Source of the DNA: Bradyrhizobium sp. AZCC 1610
GTDB lineage: Bacteria > Pseudomonadota > Alphaproteobacteria > Rhizobiales > Xanthobacteraceae
DNA: 64,000 nt
Direction: 5' to 3'
Assembly (NCBI RefSeq): GCF_036924515.1
Contig: NZ_JAZHRR010000001.1
Coordinates: forward strand, 4,993,001 to 5,057,000
The translations under genes and the position numbers were made by a program. Below the pieces are notes generated by a model. It saw only the letters and a program-made list of their open reading frames with translations, was not told the DNA's origin and searched no databases. Shown piece by piece: positions 17,380 through 26,668 of the stretch. Position 1 is the stretch's first letter. Every line of letters starts with the position of its first letter.

Positions 17380-18531
17380 TCAAGAGCGCCGGTTTTGCCG
17401 GCGCTTTTTCTTTGCAGGCTTCTCCTGGCGCGGCGGCGCGGCCGCCTCCGGTTTCTTGGCATTCGCTTTTTCAGCGCCCGGCTTGGCAGCAACCGGCTTG
17501 GCATCGGACTTCGCATCGGACTTCGCATCGGACTTGGCGTCGTCCGGTTTGGCGGCGACCTCGCGCGGCGGCGCTTCGTCGGGCCGCTCGGCCGGCAATA
17601 GCGGCGCTTTCTGCGGCAGCGGGTCCCACACGTCCCACTGGCAGATCCGGTAATTGTTGCGCCTTTCCATCAGGTCGAGATGGATGTGGTCCTCATGGTA
17701 CCAGTCCGAGCCCGGCCCCAGCACAGTCGAGAACCGCGCGCAGACGGAATGCAGCACGGTTTCGCGCAACTCCCGCGGTACCGTGCGATCGGTCAGCGAG
17801 ATCGAGCGGCCGTTGGCGAGCTTGAGGGCGCGAACGTCGACCGCATTGGCGCGGCCGTGTTCGGAAAGAATGGCGCCGACGATACGGTTTCGGCCACGGC
17901 ATTCGTACGAGTTGAAATTATCGAGATTGGAAACTGTGCTGCCGAGGCTCGCTGCGAGCGGCGCGATGTCGTTGCGAATCCAGTCGGCCAGAGCGGTAGC
18001 CATGGGACAGCGCAGGATGGCCGCCGGCTTCACCGAGACCTGCCGCTTGTCCGGCAGCACGATCGCCTCCAGCCGCACCAGGTCCTCGCCCCCGCAGCCG
18101 TTGGCGCCGCGGATGTCGGGGATGCTGGGCGCAATGGCAATGGCGTCCGTCAGCGCCAGCCGACAGGCCGAGGGAGGCGGCGTGGGCGGTGGTGCAGGCG
18201 CAGCCTGCTCGCTGGGTTTGCCGTTCTGACGGCTCGTCTGCGGCTCCTTGGCGGCCGGCTGGCCGGGCTCAGTGAAAGGCGCCTCGGCCGGACGGGGCTT
18301 CGGCAGCGGCACCGCCGCGCGGCGCACCGTTGCCCGCGGCCTTGGCCTTGGCGAAGCATCCCTGAACAGATCGGCCCACGGCGCCGCGCGGAAGGCTTTC
18401 GCTGCGAAGGCGGGCACTGTTGGCATGCCAAGCAGGAGCAGCACCGCGGCAGCGGTAACCATTGCCGCTCTACTGCGGCCAAAGACGCCATAAGCCCATT
18501 TTCGGCTTGCTTTCTCCGCGCTAGAGTTCAT
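17380..18531 (-). CDS. Extensin-like C-terminal domain protein
   Basis: A 383-residue exported protein: signal helix at about 23-43 (MVTAAAVLLLLGMPTVPAFA), a Pro/Ala/Arg-rich linker to about 120, then the extensin_C domain (RCPMATALADWI, SYECRGRN, SEHGRANAVDV, DWYHEDHIHLDL). The His/Asp pattern resembles LAS peptidases such as D-Ala-D-Ala carboxypeptidases, so a peptidoglycan role is likely. The tail has DAKS repeats and a Lys/Arg-rich end. It converges on the L,D-transpeptidase gene and its last codons overlap that gene's terminator. Confidence 0.88.
   Translation of the reverse strand: MNSSAEKASRKWAYGVFGRSRAAMVTAAAVLLLLGMPTVPAFAAKAFRAAPWADLFRDASPRPRPRATVRRAAVPLPKPRPAEAPFTEPGQPAAKEPQTSRQNGKPSEQAAPAPPPTPPPSACRLALTDAIAIAPSIPDIRGANGCGGEDLVRLEAIVLPDKRQVSVKPAAILRCPMATALADWIRNDIAPLAASLGSTVSNLDNFNSYECRGRNRIVGAILSEHGRANAVDVRALKLANGRSISLTDRTVPRELRETVLHSVCARFSTVLGPGSDWYHEDHIHLDLMERRNNYRICQWDVWDPLPQKAPLLPAERPDEAPPREVAAKPDDAKSDAKSDAKSDAKPVAAKPGAEKANAKKPEAAAPPRQEKPAKKKRRQNRRS
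17385..17410 (+). terminator. Rho-independent terminator of the L,D-transpeptidase gene
   Basis: AGCGCCGG and CCGGCGCT pair around TTTTG and are followed by TTTTTC. It overlaps the last codons of the convergent extensin gene. Confidence 0.85.
17503..17540. repeat. Three tandem 12-bp units in the extensin gene
   Basis: The unit GCATCGGACTTC is repeated three times with one variant end and encodes DAKS repeats on the minus strand. Such tracts can change copy number by slippage without breaking the frame. Confidence 0.8.
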
Positions 18532-18614
18532 GTCAATTCCATGATCTTACGCCGGTCCGCTCGTGCTTTGGCGGATCGTGCGGAAAGCAAATAACCATCG
18601 GGAGGGAAGTGCGT

Positions 18615-20243
18615 ATGCTCGGATTGATGCAAGACTGGCCTTTGCTTTGCCATCGGATTATCGAACACGCGGCGAAGTATCACGGCACGCAAGAGGTCGT
18701 CACGCGGTCGGTCGAAGGTCCCATTCATCGCACCAATTACGCCGAAATTCACATTCGCGCGCTGAAAGTCTCGCAGCGGCTGGAACGCGACGGCATCAAG
18801 CTCGGTGACCGCGTTGCCACCATCGCCTGGAACACCTGGCGCCATCTCGAATCCTGGTACGGCATCATGGGGATCGGCGCGATCTGCCACACCGTCAATC
18901 CGCGGCTGTTCCCCGACCAGATCGCCTGGATCATCAACCACGCCCAGGACCGCGTGGTGATGGTCGATATCACCTTCGTGCCGATCCTGGAAAAGATCGC
19001 CACCAGCCTGCCGAGCGTGGAACGCTACATCGTGCTGACCGACAAGGCCCACATGCCGCAGACCACGCTGAAGAACGCGGTCGCCTATGAGGACTGGATC
19101 GCGGAAGCCGACGGCAAGTTCACGTGGAAGGACTTTGACGAAAATACCGCGGCCGCGATGTGCTACACCTCGGGCACCACGGGCGATCCGAAGGGCGTAT
19201 TGTATTCGCACCGTTCCAACGTGCTGCACGGGCTGATGGCCAACAATGTCGACGCGCTCGGCACCAGCGCCGCCGAGACAATGCTGCCGGTGGTGCCGTT
19301 GTTCCATGCCAACAGCTGGGGCATCGCATTCTCCGCGCCTTCGATGGGCACCAAGCTCGTAATGCCGGGCGCCAAGCTCGACGGTGCTTCGGTCTATGAA
19401 CTCCTCGACACCGAGAAGGTCACGCACACCGCCGGCGTTCCCACCGTGTGGCTGATGCTGCTCAACCACATGGCCGCCGGTAACCTGAAGCTGCCCCACC
19501 TGAAGAGCGTGGTGTGCGGCGGCTCGGCGATGCCGCGCACGATGATCAAGTCGTTCGTCGACATGGGCGTTCGCGTGCGTCACGCCTGGGGCATGACCGA
19601 GATGAGCCCGATCGGCACCGTCGCCGCGCTGAAGCCGCCGTTTGCCGAACTCATCGGCGAGGAACGGCTCGACATCCTGCAGACCCAGGGCTATCCGCCG
19701 TTCGGCGTCGAGATGAAGATCACCGACGATGCCGGCAAAGTGCTGCCGTGGGACGGCAAGACTTTTGGCCGCCTCAAGGTGGCCGGCCCCGCGGTCGCCA
19801 AGGCCTATTTCAAGGTCGATACAGATATCCTCGACGACGAGGGATTCTTCGACACCGGCGACGTCGCGACCATCGACCAGCACGGCTACATGCGGATCAC
19901 CGACCGCTCCAAGGACGTCATCAAGTCCGGCGGCGAATGGATTTCGTCGATCGATCTGGAAAATCTCGCGGTCGCCCACCCCGCGGTCGCGGAAGCGGCC
20001 GTGATCGGCGTCTATCATCCCAAATGGGACGAGCGTCCGCTTCTGATCGTCCAGCTCAAGGCCGGCCAGAAGGCGACGCGCGAGGACATCCTGAAATTCA
20101 TGGACGGCAAGATCGCCAAATGGTGGATGCCCGACGACGTCGCTTTTGTCGACGGCATTCCCCACACTGCGACCGGCAAGATCCTGAAGACCGCGCTACG
20201 CGAACAGTTCAAAAGCTACCGCTTCCCGAACGCGGCGGCGTGA
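18615..20243 (+). CDS. Acyl-CoA synthetase (AMP-forming), long/medium-chain type
   Basis: A 542-residue adenylate-forming ligase that activates a fatty or other carboxylic acid to its CoA ester. The A3 motif is [11 protein letters not shown] (about residue 182), the A5 motif is [10 protein letters not shown]7 is [12 protein letters not shown]8 is [15 protein letters not shown] and the C-terminal Lys is in [11 protein letters not shown] at 18615 is preferred to the GTG two codons earlier because GGGAGG sits at the right distance. FadK/AlkK-like enzymes are the nearest known group; the substrate is uncertain. It may feed beta-oxidation together with the thiolase and dehydrogenase elsewhere in the window. 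Confidence 0.93.
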   Translation: MLGLMQDWPLLCHRIIEHAAKYHGTQEVVTRSVEGPIHRTNYAEIHIRALKVSQRLERDGIKLGDRVATIAWNTWRHLESWYGIMGIGAICHTVNPRLFPDQIAWIINHAQDRVVMVDITFVPILEKIATSLPSVERYIVLTDKAHMPQTTLKNAVAYEDWIAEADGKFTWKDFDENTAAAMCYTSGTTGDPKGVLYSHRSNVLHGLMANNVDALGTSAAETMLPVVPLFHANSWGIAFSAPSMGTKLVMPGAKLDGASVYELLDTEKVTHTAGVPTVWLMLLNHMAAGNLKLPHLKSVVCGGSAMPRTMIKSFVDMGVRVRHAWGMTEMSPIGTVAALKPPFAELIGEERLDILQTQGYPPFGVEMKITDDAGKVLPWDGKTFGRLKVAGPAVAKAYFKVDTDILDDEGFFDTGDVATIDQHGYMRITDRSKDVIKSGGEWISSIDLENLAVAHPAVAEAAVIGVYHPKWDERPLLIVQLKAGQKATREDILKFMDGKIAKWWMPDDVAFVDGIPHTATGKILKTALREQFKSYRFPNAAA

Positions 20244-20260
20244 CGACTGCCCTGAAAGCG

Positions 20261-20296
20261 GGAAGGCCGCCTTCCACAAAACGGAAAGCGGCCTTC
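20261..20296 (+). terminator. Hairpin after the acyl-CoA synthetase gene
   Basis: GGAAGGCCGC...TTCC pairs with GGAA..GCGGCCTTCC, with one mismatch, around ACAAAAC. It has no T-tract, so termination is likely but not certain. Confidence 0.5.
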
Positions 20297-20362
20297 CTGA
20301 AGCTCATGCCAGCGCAGATCGATCACGATCCGGTTCAATCCGACCGGATCGGCTGCCGTTTA

Positions 20363-20472
20363 TCCCCTGGAGCGTTTTCCAGCGAAGTGGCGACCGGTTC
20401 GCGTCAAGAAAACGCGTCAAATCAAAAACCTGGAGCCCCGTTCCGATGCAATCGGAACGAAAAAGGCTCTAG
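20363..20472. repeat. Intergenic repeat, family E
   Basis: The element GGAGCGTTTTCCAGCGAAGTGG...ACCGGTTCGCGTCAAGAAAACGCG is followed by GTTCCGATGCAATCGGAAC. It is a common alphaproteobacterial dispersed repeat; relatives lie at 16266 and 54003. Its end overlaps the stop codon of the next minus-strand gene. Confidence 0.75.
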
Positions 20473-21734
20473 CGCGAGAGCGCCAGCGCCTCCAGCTTTC
20501 GCTGCGCGCCGGGTTCGCCCCATTCCTTTGCCCGCTGATACCACGTGCGGGCCTGCTCGATATCAGCCAGCGGACCGTCGGCACCGATCTGCCTGAGCAG
20601 CGCCGGATCATAGGTCGTGCCGACGAGCAGTGCCGCCCGCGCATCCCGCGCCTCAGCGCCGCGCATCAGCAACAGCCGCGCCGACTGGACGTCGCCGCTG
20701 GCGAGCAGATCCTGTCCGCGTTTGATCAGGGCAGCGATTTCCCTCGGATCGAGGCTGCGCACGACCTCCGCCTGCGGCGGTCGGGCCGGCATCGCCGACG
20801 GCGCGGCCGTGGCCACGGCGATCGGCGGCGCCACGGCAACTGGTGGCGTCACGGCAACCGGCGCAGACACGGCAGCCGGGGGCGACACGGCAGCCGGCGG
20901 CGCCGCGGCGACCCTTGGCGCTACCGCGGCAAGGCTTGGCGCTGCCTGCCAGGTCAGCCGCGTGGAGGTGCCGGTGAGCGCCACGCCGTTACCGTCGCGC
21001 AATTCCGCCGTGACCAGCATCTGGCCGGTGAATCCTTCGGGCGGAATGACCGAAACGCCGGAAATCTCCGTCGCCGGCACGCGCCACTCGCTGGAACCGC
21101 TACGCTTGCCGGACGTCAGCCGTGCGCCGGCAGTCAGTCCGTTGATGGATACGAACGCGCCAGGCGGCGGCGCGCCGACGTGAATTCCGAGCGGGACGGG
21201 ATCGTTGGTAAAGCCGCCGCCGTCCTGCACGGCCAGGGTCGCCGTGCGCTTCGCTGGCGGTGCCGGCTGCGGCGCCGGGGTGACTGACGATTTCACGGCC
21301 TGCCAGGCGGCCGAAAGCGACGCGTTGTCCTGACCGGCGGGACGTTGCGAAGACGGAATGGCCATGACGAGAAGCGTCGCGATGCTCGCCGCAATCGCCA
21401 CCGCGATCGAGAAGCGGATGACCTGCTGGAACAGCGCGCGCCGACCCGACAGGTCGCGGAGCACGGATGGCGCTTCGACCGGCGCCACGTCCCTCGCCTC
21501 CTGCATGGCCTGCGCAACCGCTTTGGTGAACATTTCGGAATCCTGGCGGCGTGGAGGCTTGCCAAATGGTTGCAAGGGCGGTCCTTCCGTCGGCATTCGC
21601 GGGCGCCACCCATCGTTGTTCTGCATGAGCGTCGGGCTCGGCTGCTCGCTGGTCATCCGCTCCCTCAACTCGCGCGGCGCATAGTATTCCGGATCGTTCG
21701 GACCGACATTTCCTTCGTGCTTTGCATTACTCAT
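20469..21734 (-). CDS. Pro/Ala-rich membrane protein with Sel1/TPR-like C-terminus
   Basis: A 421-residue protein: a cytoplasmic N-terminus (about 1-105), one transmembrane helix at about 108-130 (FSIAVAIAASIATLLVMAI), a periplasmic beta-rich part (GGFTNDPVPLGIHVGAPPPGA), a long PPAAV/APVAV linker at about 275-325, and a C-terminal helical-repeat region (LIKRGQDLLASGDVQSARLL, ARTWYQRAKEWGEPGAQRKL). The last part resembles Sel1-like repeats. ATG at 21734 is chosen over GTG three codons before. I recognise no named family; the layout suggests an envelope scaffold. Confidence 0.75.
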   Translation of the reverse strand: MSNAKHEGNVGPNDPEYYAPRELRERMTSEQPSPTLMQNNDGWRPRMPTEGPPLQPFGKPPRRQDSEMFTKAVAQAMQEARDVAPVEAPSVLRDLSGRRALFQQVIRFSIAVAIAASIATLLVMAIPSSQRPAGQDNASLSAAWQAVKSSVTPAPQPAPPAKRTATLAVQDGGGFTNDPVPLGIHVGAPPPGAFVSINGLTAGARLTSGKRSGSSEWRVPATEISGVSVIPPEGFTGQMLVTAELRDGNGVALTGTSTRLTWQAAPSLAAVAPRVAAAPPAAVSPPAAVSAPVAVTPPVAVAPPIAVATAAPSAMPARPPQAEVVRSLDPREIAALIKRGQDLLASGDVQSARLLLMRGAEARDARAALLVGTTYDPALLRQIGADGPLADIEQARTWYQRAKEWGEPGAQRKLEALALSR

Positions 21735-22195
21735 ACTGAACACTCGCCCCTATGAGGCTATCCACCAGCCCCGCGGACGTATGCCGATTGCGCCCTATGT
21801 GATGATCCCTGAAACTCCGGATGGGCGCAACCGCATCCTTGCGGCTCCGCCCAGCAACAAGGACCGGGAGTTGAGATTATCCTGCAGCGCTTCCAGCTGA
21901 CACCCGCCGTTTCCCTCTTGGTTGGCGGCTTGCCGCTGTCCCGTGCAGGACAGTCCCATGTAGCAGCAAATACGACAACCCGGCGGCAAGAGGTAGACGA
22001 AAGTTGGACCGACTTCAATCTACAACTAATAATCAATTTACAGGGATGGTTAAGCGGCCAGGTTGCTGCCATCAGCGCAATGCCCGATTAATATCGCGCA
22101 AACCTTGATATTCGCGCCCCGCCGTGGTCTCAAGCTGCGAGTTTGCAGCCTGGCCCGCCCGCCGGCCAGACAGACTCCAACCGGCAGATTTACCG
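21735..22195. other. Intergenic region without identified content, about 461 bp
   Basis: It lies between divergent genes. Base composition falls to lower GC around 22005-22045 (AATAATCAATTTACAGGG), as expected for promoters. The only sizeable frame has codon use unlike its neighbours and no recognisable protein, so I leave it unannotated. Confidence 0.4.
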
Positions 22196-23041
22196 ATGGC
22201 CCGAAGGTTTTCCGCTCCCTACCAGTCGGAGCCCGTGTCCAGTCTCGCCACCTGGTCGCGCAACCTCGCCATCTTCGCCGTGGTCGCGGTGGTGGTCTCG
22301 ATAATGATCGTCCGCTTCGGCTTTCTGGAGATGAAGCCGGCGCTGGCGACGTTCTTCGGCGCGCTCGGCTGCGCGGTGCTTTCGATCCTGGTCGGCCTCG
22401 CCGCCTTTGCCGCGATCTGGCAGAACGGGTCGCGCGGCATGGGCCGGATCCTGCTGGCGTTCCTGATCAACGCCCTCGTCCTCGCCTACCCGGCCTACCT
22501 CGCCTTGCAATACCGCAAGCTGCCGCCGATCCACGACATCACCACCGATCCGATCGATCCGCCGCGCTTCGAGGCGCTGGCGCGGCTGCGCAGCGGCGAA
22601 GGCGCGAACTCCGCGGTTTATGCCGGGCTCTATTCGGCCGAACAGCAGCGGATCGCCTACCCCGACGTCGAGACCGTGGAGCTCGAAGTTCCGCCGCAGC
22701 GGGCCTATGAGGTGACGCTGGCGCTGGTCACCAAGCGAAAATGGCTGGTGATCGACGAACGGCCGCCGCAGCCGCCGCGCCGCATCGGCCGCATCGAGGC
22801 GGTGGCGCGGACACCGATCATGGGATTCCGCGAGGACATCTCGATTCGCATCACGCCCGACGGCGATGAATCGCGCGTCGATATCCGCTCCTCCTCACGC
22901 TATTTCGAAAGCGACCTCGGCAGCAACGCCGCCCGCGTCACCAAGCTGATCGAGGACATCAATTCGGCGGTCGACAACGCCAAACCGGCGAAGAAACCGC
23001 AAACGCCAGCCAAGGCGCAGGCGAAGACTGTGAAGAAGTGA
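22196..23041 (+). CDS. DUF1499 domain-containing membrane protein
   Basis: A 281-residue protein. Two or three membrane helices lie at about 22-44, 52-74 and 80-100; then comes a DUF1499 domain (YPDVETVELEVPPQRAYEVTL, ARTPIMGFREDISIRITPDGDESRVDIRSSSRYFESDLGSNAARV). The C-terminus is a Lys/Ala/Pro tail. The family function is unknown. ATG at 22196 starts just before the first helix; earlier in-frame codons lie in low-coding sequence. Confidence 0.85.
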   Translation: MARRFSAPYQSEPVSSLATWSRNLAIFAVVAVVVSIMIVRFGFLEMKPALATFFGALGCAVLSILVGLAAFAAIWQNGSRGMGRILLAFLINALVLAYPAYLALQYRKLPPIHDITTDPIDPPRFEALARLRSGEGANSAVYAGLYSAEQQRIAYPDVETVELEVPPQRAYEVTLALVTKRKWLVIDERPPQPPRRIGRIEAVARTPIMGFREDISIRITPDGDESRVDIRSSSRYFESDLGSNAARVTKLIEDINSAVDNAKPAKKPQTPAKAQAKTVKK

Positions 23042-23070
23042 CAGGGCGAGTAGCGAGTGGCGAATAGCCC

Positions 23071-23988
23071 CTAAGCCATCCGGTACGTTCCCCCGATCAC
23101 CGGATCGCCGTCGGTTGCGACGATCCCGCGCGCGACCAGATCTTCCAGATGCGCCAGCACGGAATAGCCGGCGGCGTTGGTCAGCCGCGGGTCGATGCCG
23201 ATATAGATCGCGCGCACCATGGTCGGGATGTCGGCCTCGCCCTTGGCAAGGCGATGCAGGATCGAGGCTTCGCGGGCCTGGCGGTGCCGGGTGAGGAAGC
23301 GGACGTATCGCGGCCCTTCCGGGATTTCCGGTCCGTGCCCGGAGAAATACAAATCCTCCTCGCGGGCTTCCAGCCGCGCCAGCGAGGCCATGTAGTCGAT
23401 CATCGATCCGTCCGGGGGTGCTACGATCGAGGTCGACCAGCCCATCACGTGATCGCCGACGAAATTGATCTTTCGCTCGGGCCACGCGAACGCCAAATGA
23501 TTGGCGGTGTGGCCCGGCGTTGCGACCGCCTCCAGCGCCCAGCCCTGCCCTTCGATGACGTCGCCGTTCTTGACCTCGATGTCGGGCCTGAAATCGCGGT
23601 CGGCGCCGGATTCCGGATTGTGCTTCTCGCTCTCGAAACGCGGCCGCGAGGCGCGATGCGGCCCCTCGGCATAGACGGGCGCGCCGGTGGCGGCCTTGAT
23701 CCGCGCGGTGTTCGGCGAGTGGTCGCGATGGGTATGGGTGACGAGAATATGCGTCACGGTCTCGCCGCGCACGGCCTCCAGCAGCGCCTTGGCGTGAGCC
23801 TCGTCATCCGGTCCGGGATCGATGATCGCGACCTTGCCCTTACCCACGACGTAGCTGACCGTGCCGGTGAAGGTGAACGGGCTCGGATTGTTGCAGAGAA
23901 GGCGCCGCACGCCGGGGCGGGCTTCATCGACGACACCCGGCTTGAGCGGGAAGTCGCGGTTGAACGGAATGTCGTCGTTGTCGGCCAT
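23071..23988 (-). CDS. MBL-fold metallo-hydrolase
   Basis: A 305-residue metallo-beta-lactamase-fold protein with the THTHRDHSPN zinc motif, a second site in ATPGHTANHLAF and a third His in FSGHGPEI. It ends in a helical winged-helix-like domain (VRAIYIGIDPRLTNAAGYSVLAHLEDLVARG), as in LACTB2-type proteins. Members hydrolyse esters, thioesters or nucleic acids. The start at 23988 (MADNDDIPF) excludes the repeat-derived leader. It lies downstream of gcdH on the same strand, but the repeat at 24013 lies between. Confidence 0.9.
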   Translation of the reverse strand: MADNDDIPFNRDFPLKPGVVDEARPGVRRLLCNNPSPFTFTGTVSYVVGKGKVAIIDPGPDDEAHAKALLEAVRGETVTHILVTHTHRDHSPNTARIKAATGAPVYAEGPHRASRPRFESEKHNPESGADRDFRPDIEVKNGDVIEGQGWALEAVATPGHTANHLAFAWPERKINFVGDHVMGWSTSIVAPPDGSMIDYMASLARLEAREEDLYFSGHGPEIPEGPRYVRFLTRHRQAREASILHRLAKGEADIPTMVRAIYIGIDPRLTNAAGYSVLAHLEDLVARGIVATDGDPVIGGTYRMA

Positions 23989-24012
23989 GGGAGATGTCCG
24001 GGATGCGGTCTT

Positions 24013-24097
24013 GTAGGATGGGTAGAGCGCAGCGAAACCCATCACGCAGCGCATGGCGGGCGATAAGATGGGTTTCGCTGCGCTCTACCCATCCTAC
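24013..24097. repeat. Palindromic repeat, family B
   Basis: GTAGGATGGGTAGAGCGCAGCGAAACCCATC and its complement form arms of about 31 bp around a 23-bp spacer. The copy at 41182-41262 shares both arms. Confidence 0.88.
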
Positions 24098-24116
24098 GCT
24101 GTCGATATGAGGTACC

Positions 24117-25331
24117 TTACGAAAACGCCTGAATGCCGGTGATCGCCCGGCCAAGGATCAGGGCGTGGACATCGTGGGTGCCTTCGTAGGTGTTCACGGT
24201 TTCCAAATTCGCGGTGTGGCGCATCACGTGGTACTCGATCTGGATGCCATTGCCGCCGTGCATGTCGCGGGACACCCGGGCGATGTCGAGCGCCTTGCCG
24301 CAATTGTTGCGCTTGACGATCGAGATCATCTCCGGCGCCATCTTGCCCTCGTCCATCAGGCGGCCGACGCGCAATGAGGCCTGCAAGCCCAGCGCGATCT
24401 CGGTCTCCATATCGGCGAGCTTCTTCTGCACCAGCTGCGTGGCCGCCAGCGGCCGGCCGAACTGCTTGCGGTCGAGAGTATATTGCCGCGCGCGGTGCAT
24501 GCAGTCTTCGGCCGCACCCATGGCGCCCCAGGAAATGCCGTAGCGGGCGCGATTGAGGCAGCCGAACGGGCCCTTGAGGCCCGATACGTTGGGCAGCAGC
24601 GCATCTTCCGGCACCACCACGCCGTCCATCACGATCTCGCCGGTGATCGAGGCGCGCAAGCTAAGCTTGCCGCCGATCTTCGGCGCCGACAGGCCCTTCA
24701 TGCCCTTCTCGAGAATGAAACCGCGGATCTGGTTGTCGTGCGCCGCCGACTTGGCCCAGACGACGAACACGTCGGCGATCGGCGCATTGGAGATCCACAT
24801 CTTGCTGCCGCTGATGCGATAGCCGTCCGACACCTTCTCTACGCGGGTCTTCATGCCGCCGGGGTCGGAACCGGCGTCCGGCTCGGTCAGGCCGAAGCAG
24901 CCGACCCACTCGCCGGTGGCGAGCTTCGGCAGATATTTCTTGCGCTGGTTCTCGTCGCCATAGGCGTAGATCGGATACATCACCAGCGACGACTGCACCG
25001 AGTTCATCGAGCGATAGCCGCTATCGACGCGCTCGATCTCGCGCGCCACCAGGCCATAGGCGACATAGCTGGCATTGGCGCAGCCATATTCCTCCGGCAG
25101 CGTGATACCGATCAGGCCGAGCTCGCCCATCTCGTTGAAGATCTCGCGGTCGGTCTTCTCTTCCAGATAGGCCTTGACGATGCGCGGCTGCAGCTTGTCC
25201 TGCGCATAGGCGCGCGCGGTGTCGCGGATCATGCGCTCGTCTTCGGTGAGCTGCTCGTCGAGCAGGAACGGGTCGTCCCACTGGAAACCCGCAGCAGTCG
25301 GCTTGTCCTTGGTCTGAGGCCGCACGCTCAT
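24117..25331 (-). CDS. gcdH: Glutaryl-CoA dehydrogenase
   Basis: A 404-residue FAD acyl-CoA dehydrogenase that oxidises and decarboxylates glutaryl-CoA to crotonyl-CoA in lysine, tryptophan and aromatic catabolism. Specific features: [19 protein letters not shown], the [18 protein letters not shown] segment, [17 protein letters not shown] and the catalytic Glu in [16 protein letters not shown]. Length fits GcdH better than short-chain acyl-CoA dehydrogenases. Upstream is a short repeat and then ribB-like. Confidence 0.93.
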   Translation of the reverse strand: MSVRPQTKDKPTAAGFQWDDPFLLDEQLTEDERMIRDTARAYAQDKLQPRIVKAYLEEKTDREIFNEMGELGLIGITLPEEYGCANASYVAYGLVAREIERVDSGYRSMNSVQSSLVMYPIYAYGDENQRKKYLPKLATGEWVGCFGLTEPDAGSDPGGMKTRVEKVSDGYRISGSKMWISNAPIADVFVVWAKSAAHDNQIRGFILEKGMKGLSAPKIGGKLSLRASITGEIVMDGVVVPEDALLPNVSGLKGPFGCLNRARYGISWGAMGAAEDCMHRARQYTLDRKQFGRPLAATQLVQKKLADMETEIALGLQASLRVGRLMDEGKMAPEMISIVKRNNCGKALDIARVSRDMHGGNGIQIEYHVMRHTANLETVNTYEGTHDVHALILGRAITGIQAFS

Positions 25332-25414
25332 GAAAATCCCTTTCGCATCACTGTTCTCATGGAAATTGTCGACAAATTAATGCGCTATCGGCCGAAGCGC
25401 AATGTTTTGAACCT

Positions 25415-25448
25415 CATTCCAGGGCACGCGAAGCGTGAGCCCGGAATG
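25415..25448. repeat. Short dispersed palindrome
   Basis: CATTCC.GGGC and GCCCGGAATG pair around ACGCGAAGCGTG, itself a stem-loop. It resembles the common 'CATTCCGGG...CCCGGAATG' elements of Bradyrhizobium. Confidence 0.65.
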
Positions 25449-25455
25449 ACGATGT

Positions 25456-26532
25456 TCATCCCTCCAACTTTTCGTTGGAGACGATCTCGATGCCGAAGCC
25501 GGACAGTCCCTTGTAATCGTGCACGGACGACGTGAGGTTGACGATCGAAGTGATGCCGAGATCGCGCAGGATCTGGGCACCGACGCCGACTTCGCGCCAT
25601 TGCCGGTTGCGATCGGCCTCCGCCGATTTCTGTTCGCCGACCGGCTCGACGGGAACTCCGGCCGCGCCGTCGCGCAGATAGACCAGCACGCCGCGGCCGG
25701 CCTTCTGGAAATGGTCCAGCACGATCTGCATGCGCGCCTGGCCGGTGAAGAGATCCTTGACGATGTTCGGCTTGTGCAGCCGCGTCAGCACGTTCTTGCC
25801 GTCGCCGATGCCGTTATAGACGAAGGCGGCATGCGCAATCTCGTCGAACGGCGAGCGATAGGCATAGCCCTGCAGCGGCCCGATCGGACTGTCGGTGGTG
25901 AAGGTCGCGACCCGCTCGATCAGCTTCTCGCGCGCCTGGCGGTAGGCGATCATGTCAGCGATCGTGACGTGCCTGAGCTTATGGGTGGCGGCGAAACGCG
26001 CGACCTGCTCGCCCTTCATCACGGTGCCGTCGTCGTTCATCAGTTCGCTGATGACGCCGACCGGCGGCAGGCCCGAGAGCTTGCAGAGATCGACCGCGGC
26101 TTCGGTATGGCCGGAGCGCAAGAGCACGCCGCCGTCGCGGGCGATCAGCGGAAAGATGTGGCCGGGCCGGGCAAAGTCGTTGGCCCCGGCGTTCGGATTG
26201 GCGAGCGCGCGGCAGCAGGAGGCGCGTTCGTCCGCCGAAATGCCGGTGCCGCCATCGGGCTTGTAGTCGATCGAGACCGTGAAGGCGGTGGTGTGGTTGG
26301 ACTCGTTATGCGCCACCATCGGATCGAGCCGCAGCCTGCGGGCGTCGTCGGTGGTGATCGGTGCACAGACGATGCCGGAGGTATGGCGGATGATGAATGC
26401 CATCTTCTCCGCGGTGCAGAGCGAGGCCGCGACGATCAGGTCGCCCTCGCCCTCCCGATCGTCATCGTCGGTGACGACGACGAGTTCACCCTTGGCAAAA
26501 GCTTGCAGAACTTCCTGGATCGTATCGGCCAT
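25456..26532 (-). CDS. ribB: 3,4-dihydroxy-2-butanone 4-phosphate synthase with degenerate GTP cyclohydrolase II-like domain (RibBX-like)
   Basis: A 358-residue protein. The N-terminal 205 residues are DHBP synthase, which converts ribulose 5-phosphate into the four-carbon riboflavin precursor: acidic loop DDDDREGEGDL, then HTSGIVCAP and SGHTEAAVDLCKLSGL. The C-terminal half follows the RibA fold but lacks its zinc Cys cluster; where RibA has SECLTGD...CDC, this protein has KPNIVKDLFTGQ. It is therefore probably not a GTP cyclohydrolase. That matches the RibBX proteins described in Bradyrhizobium. No FMN-riboswitch sequence is visible upstream. Confidence 0.9.
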   Translation of the reverse strand: MADTIQEVLQAFAKGELVVVTDDDDREGEGDLIVAASLCTAEKMAFIIRHTSGIVCAPITTDDARRLRLDPMVAHNESNHTTAFTVSIDYKPDGGTGISADERASCCRALANPNAGANDFARPGHIFPLIARDGGVLLRSGHTEAAVDLCKLSGLPPVGVISELMNDDGTVMKGEQVARFAATHKLRHVTIADMIAYRQAREKLIERVATFTTDSPIGPLQGYAYRSPFDEIAHAAFVYNGIGDGKNVLTRLHKPNIVKDLFTGQARMQIVLDHFQKAGRGVLVYLRDGAAGVPVEPVGEQKSAEADRNRQWREVGVGAQILRDLGITSIVNLTSSVHDYKGLSGFGIEIVSNEKLEG

Positions 26533-26668
26533 TTTCTCAACATCTCGCTATCTACAGCCAGTGCATTAGCCGGACTCAATGTCCCGCGCCAGCGTCAATA
26601 CGCAGGGCGGAACGTCGCCCGCAGGCATACCAGGATGCCAGCCGTAGCCGGGGAAGCCGACCCGTTCG

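Noticed and set aside
18528..20165. 545-codon open frame antisense to the acyl-CoA synthetase
   Set aside because: High GC creates long antisense frames; composition is His/Arg/Asp-rich with no known domain, and the sense gene is certain.
21758..22072. 104-codon frame in the gap before the DUF1499 gene
   Set aside because: Codon use and composition differ from real genes here (Cys- and Ser-rich), and there is no ribosome-binding site.
26533..26668. FMN riboswitch before ribB
   Set aside because: None of the conserved RFN element sequence is present in this spacer.
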